Part shown: one piece after another, positions 5,685 through 7,084 of the stretch
Layout: every line of letters begins with the position of its first letter
How positions within the stretch are numbered: position 1 is the first letter of the stretch
NCBI GenBank assembly: GCA_002364005.1
Contig: DEXG01000026.1
Span: forward strand, 8,677-15,760
DNA length: 7,084 nucleotides
Source: Phycisphaerales bacterium UBA3190
Lineage (GTDB): Bacteria > Planctomycetota > Phycisphaerae > Phycisphaerales > UBA1924
Direction of reading: 5' to 3'
Position numbers and translations under genes: made by a program
Notes under the pieces: model-generated
What the model saw: only the letters and a program-made list of their open reading frames with translations
The model's database searches: none
What the model was told of the DNA's origin: nothing

Positions 5685-5708
5685 AAAAAACCGAGCGAAG
5701 GCCCGGTT
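5685..5708 (-). terminator. Rho-independent terminator after the 141-aa gene
   Basis: On the minus strand AACCGGGC (5708-5701), loop CTTC and GCTCGGTT (5696-5689) form an 8-bp stem with one G-U pair. It continues into a T-run (complement of A5685-A5690). It starts 27 nt after the stop at 5736 and precedes the TetR promoter, isolating the two genes. Confidence 0.82.
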
Positions 5709-5735
5709 GGTTTGGGTGTCGTGGTGGGTTTGGGC

Positions 5736-6161
5736 TCAGCCGCGGATATCGAGCGATCGCCCTGTGCCCAGGTTGGACGCGAGGTTGGTCGCGGCCTGGA
5801 CTCGGTCGGCGGCCTGTGGGTACATCGTGTAGGTGCCGGCGCTGGTAACGGTGGGCTTGGGCCCGGTGACCTGGGCGACATCGCTGCTCAGGTCGATGGG
5901 CTGCACCTTGGCACCCACCAGCTCTGAGATCGCGCCGGCACGCTGGTCCATGGGCGAGGGTGCGATCTTGCCGACCGGGTCGGTCTGGCGTGTGGGCTGT
6001 GCGACGGTCAGCTCAGCGGCTGGCTCGCTGCGACGCACGCCGCTGACTTGCGAAGCGTATGGCGTGCCCCCGGGTCTGTTGACGCGGGGGTTTTTGCCGT
6101 AGGCGCTGAGTGCCTTGTTGATCGGATACGAGGGCGGGTTGGAGCTGCTGATTCGGTCCAT
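5736..6161 (-). CDS. Hypothetical 141-aa protein, probably largely disordered
   Basis: I do not recognise this family. The protein is rich in Pro, Ser, Ala, Gly and Gln, with no signal peptide, no membrane segment and no cysteine. Residues 1-70 look unstructured (for example NPRVNRPGGTPYASQVSGVR). Two short stretches look more ordered: SELVGAKVQPIDL (79-91), and the C-terminal part from about 108 (GTYTMYPQAADRVQAATNLAS, ending GRSLDIRG), which could form a helix followed by a short strand. That ending may be a conserved terminal module. The start at 6161 has only a weak purine stretch (TTGAG, 5 nt upstream) before it. The case for a real gene rests on sensible composition, a good terminator 27 nt past the stop, and placement in a minus-strand series. 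It is transcribed divergently from the zinc-ribbon membrane protein gene. A FlgM-like or other flagellar role came to mind, but nothing in the sequence supports it firmly. Confidence 0.65.
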   Translation of the reverse strand: MDRISSSNPPSYPINKALSAYGKNPRVNRPGGTPYASQVSGVRRSEPAAELTVAQPTRQTDPVGKIAPSPMDQRAGAISELVGAKVQPIDLSSDVAQVTGPKPTVTSAGTYTMYPQAADRVQAATNLASNLGTGRSLDIRG

Positions 6162-6409
6162 CGATACTCAAGCTCGGGATCGTCGTGTTGTACGCTGGCA
6201 ATCCGCCGGCGACGATCGGTGTGGGAACAGGTCCATCCTTGGACACGGGCCCATGGTACCTGCTCTGGGCTGTCATTGCACGCGGTTGGTGTGCGATAAC
6301 ATCGGGAGACCTTGAGAATTGGGGTTATGGGGTGGAGGTTTTTGCGCGGCGATGCGTACATGTCGTTCCGATCATCGTCAGGCCCGCCAAATCGGTACGG
6401 TATGGAACC
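6162..6409. other. Divergent intergenic region between the 141-aa and zinc-ribbon genes
   Basis: These 248 bp must hold the promoters of two divergent genes. I see no convincing promoter pair, RNA structure or small gene. An open frame on the plus strand covers part of it, but it is continuous with the zinc-ribbon gene and has an implausible translation. GATAAC near 6295 could be a -10 element for the plus gene, but it has no matching -35. Confidence 0.4.
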
Positions 6410-7030
6410 ATGAAGATGATGAACCTGATCAAAGCATCGGAGATCCGTTGGTTGTTGTGGGCGTTGGTGGTGCTGGTGCTGCTGGCGGCGGTGGTGAATG
6501 TGCCGTTTGCGATCACCAAGATCCGATCGCGTTCGACGCCCTGGCCCGTTCAGCATGAGCAGCTTGATGGTCCTGAAGCGACGGCGAAGGGGTGGCCGAT
6601 CTCGACGCCGCATGATCGAGTGTGGGCCGAGCCGGAGTCGTGGAGTCGATGGTCTGCGTTTGGGTATGAGGAGTTTCATGTGTCGTCGTCCAACCCGGAG
6701 TCGGGGGCGAACGGGTTCGGTATGGAGGTGCAGCGTCTGGGCTGGCCGCTGGCGGTGGTTGAGATTCGTCAGATGTGGTGGGATTGGGGTGACCCGGCGC
6801 TCGAGGGGCCCGAGCCGGACCCGCGTCCGCAGCTGGTGCCGACGGGGCTGGTGTTCAACCCGCTGATGGTGGGGGGATCGCTGTGGCTGGTGCTGTGCGT
6901 GCTGCCGATGGCGGCGCGGGTGATGCGGCGGGTTGTGCGTGGTCGGTCTGGGCGGTGCGTGTGGTGTGGGTTTGAGGTGGAGGATCTGGAAGTGTGTCCG
7001 GAGTGTGGGGTGGGGCGGGTGGCTGAGTAG
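6410..7030 (+). CDS. Hypothetical membrane protein with C-terminal zinc ribbon
   Basis: This is a product of about 206 aa. Residues 12-34 form a hydrophobic segment (RWLLWALVVLVLLAAVVNVPF). A Trp-rich hydrophilic stretch follows (about 38-140), probably outside the membrane. A second hydrophobic segment (about 147-169) is followed by a strongly basic patch (RVMRRVVRGRSGR). The tail holds C183-x-x-C186-G and C196-P-E-C199-G, a compact four-cysteine zinc ribbon. The 'CxxCGYDLRG...CPECG' form of this ribbon is, from memory, very common at the ends of planctomycete membrane proteins. The positive-inside rule places both termini in the cytoplasm. The function is unknown; the ribbon could bind a protein or nucleic acid partner. 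Three in-frame ATGs (6410, 6416, 6419) compete; TGGAA at 6403-6407 is spaced best for 6416. A longer in-frame start at 6185 is rejected because its extra 75 residues look non-coding. No clear terminator is seen before the window ends. Confidence 0.72.
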   Translation: MKMMNLIKASEIRWLLWALVVLVLLAAVVNVPFAITKIRSRSTPWPVQHEQLDGPEATAKGWPISTPHDRVWAEPESWSRWSAFGYEEFHVSSSNPESGANGFGMEVQRLGWPLAVVEIRQMWWDWGDPALEGPEPDPRPQLVPTGLVFNPLMVGGSLWLVLCVLPMAARVMRRVVRGRSGRCVWCGFEVEDLEVCPECGVGRVAE

Positions 7031-7066
7031 AAGTGGGCCGCATTGGGTTGGGGACGCCCCCTCCGT

Positions 7067-7081
7067 CTCGCCTTCGGCGAG
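7067..7081. repeat. Palindrome at the right edge, possibly part of a dispersed extragenic repeat
   Basis: CTCGCC (7067-7072) and GGCGAG (7076-7081) form a perfect 6-bp inverted repeat with a TTC loop, 36 nt after the stop of the last gene. C-rich sequence (GACGCCCCCTCCGT) precedes it. There is no T-run in view, and the window stops 3 nt later. GC-rich palindromes of this style occur as repeated extragenic elements in many bacteria; a single copy here cannot prove that. It could instead be the stem of a terminator. Confidence 0.35.
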
Positions 7082-7084
7082 CCA

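Noticed and set aside
6185..6409. N-terminal extension of the zinc-ribbon protein from the ATG at 6185
   Set aside because: The 75 extra residues have no signal or domain and would put the membrane anchor in the middle. They would also remove the intergenic space needed for the divergent promoters.
1..7084. CRISPR array, tRNA/rRNA, transposase, phage or defence genes
   Set aside because: Neither strand showed spaced direct repeats, cloverleaf-type sequences, transposase or nuclease motifs, or terminal inverted repeats with target duplications.

Overview
The window looks like chromosomal DNA from a GC-rich planctomycete, most likely of the class Phycisphaerae. The best evidence is a C-terminal module shared by two adjacent secreted proteins: two calcium-loop (dockerin/EF-hand-like) repeats with the signature N-F-F-D-V-S-A-F, ending in Gly-Cys-Pro at the very C-terminus. 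The CxxCG...CPECG zinc ribbon of the last gene also fits planctomycetes. The assignment rests on motif recognition, not on a database search.

Layout. Positions 1-231 (minus) hold the N-terminal part of a DinB-like protein that runs off the left edge. A 100-bp divergent spacer leads into two plus-strand genes for exported proteins. The first (332-1084) is a 250-aa protein with a signal peptide, a beta-rich body and the terminal dockerin-like module. The second (1208-3520) is a 770-aa secreted GH13 alpha-amylase-family enzyme with two N-terminal carbohydrate-binding-like modules, a complete catalytic triad and the same terminal module. A hairpin terminator and a candidate promoter separate them, so they are probably transcribed separately. 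Four minus-strand genes follow, most with their own terminator. Read 5' to 3' on that strand they are a 141-aa low-complexity hypothetical protein (6161-5736), a TetR-family regulator (5544-4960), a carboxymuconolactone decarboxylase/AhpD-like protein (4791-4213) and a second, complete DinB-like protein (4107-3559). The right end carries a divergent plus-strand gene (6410-7030) for a two-segment membrane protein with a C-terminal zinc ribbon, followed by a palindrome cut by the window edge.

How the genes may work together. The two dockerin-tailed proteins probably share one export and surface-attachment route, and the GH13 enzyme would act on alpha-glucans outside the cytoplasm. The TetR regulator and the AhpD-like protein form a plausible small redox or electrophile-response pair; a 10-bp sequence matching at 9 positions lies upstream of both and could be an operator. 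The DinB-like proteins, the 141-aa protein and the zinc-ribbon membrane protein have no assignable pathway.

I found no CRISPR array, tRNA, rRNA, insertion sequence, phage gene or recognisable defence system. The most unusual points are the duplicated terminal module, the leaderless-looking DinB gene whose promoter overlaps the preceding terminator, and the His-to-Gln change beside the CxxC motif of the AhpD-like protein.
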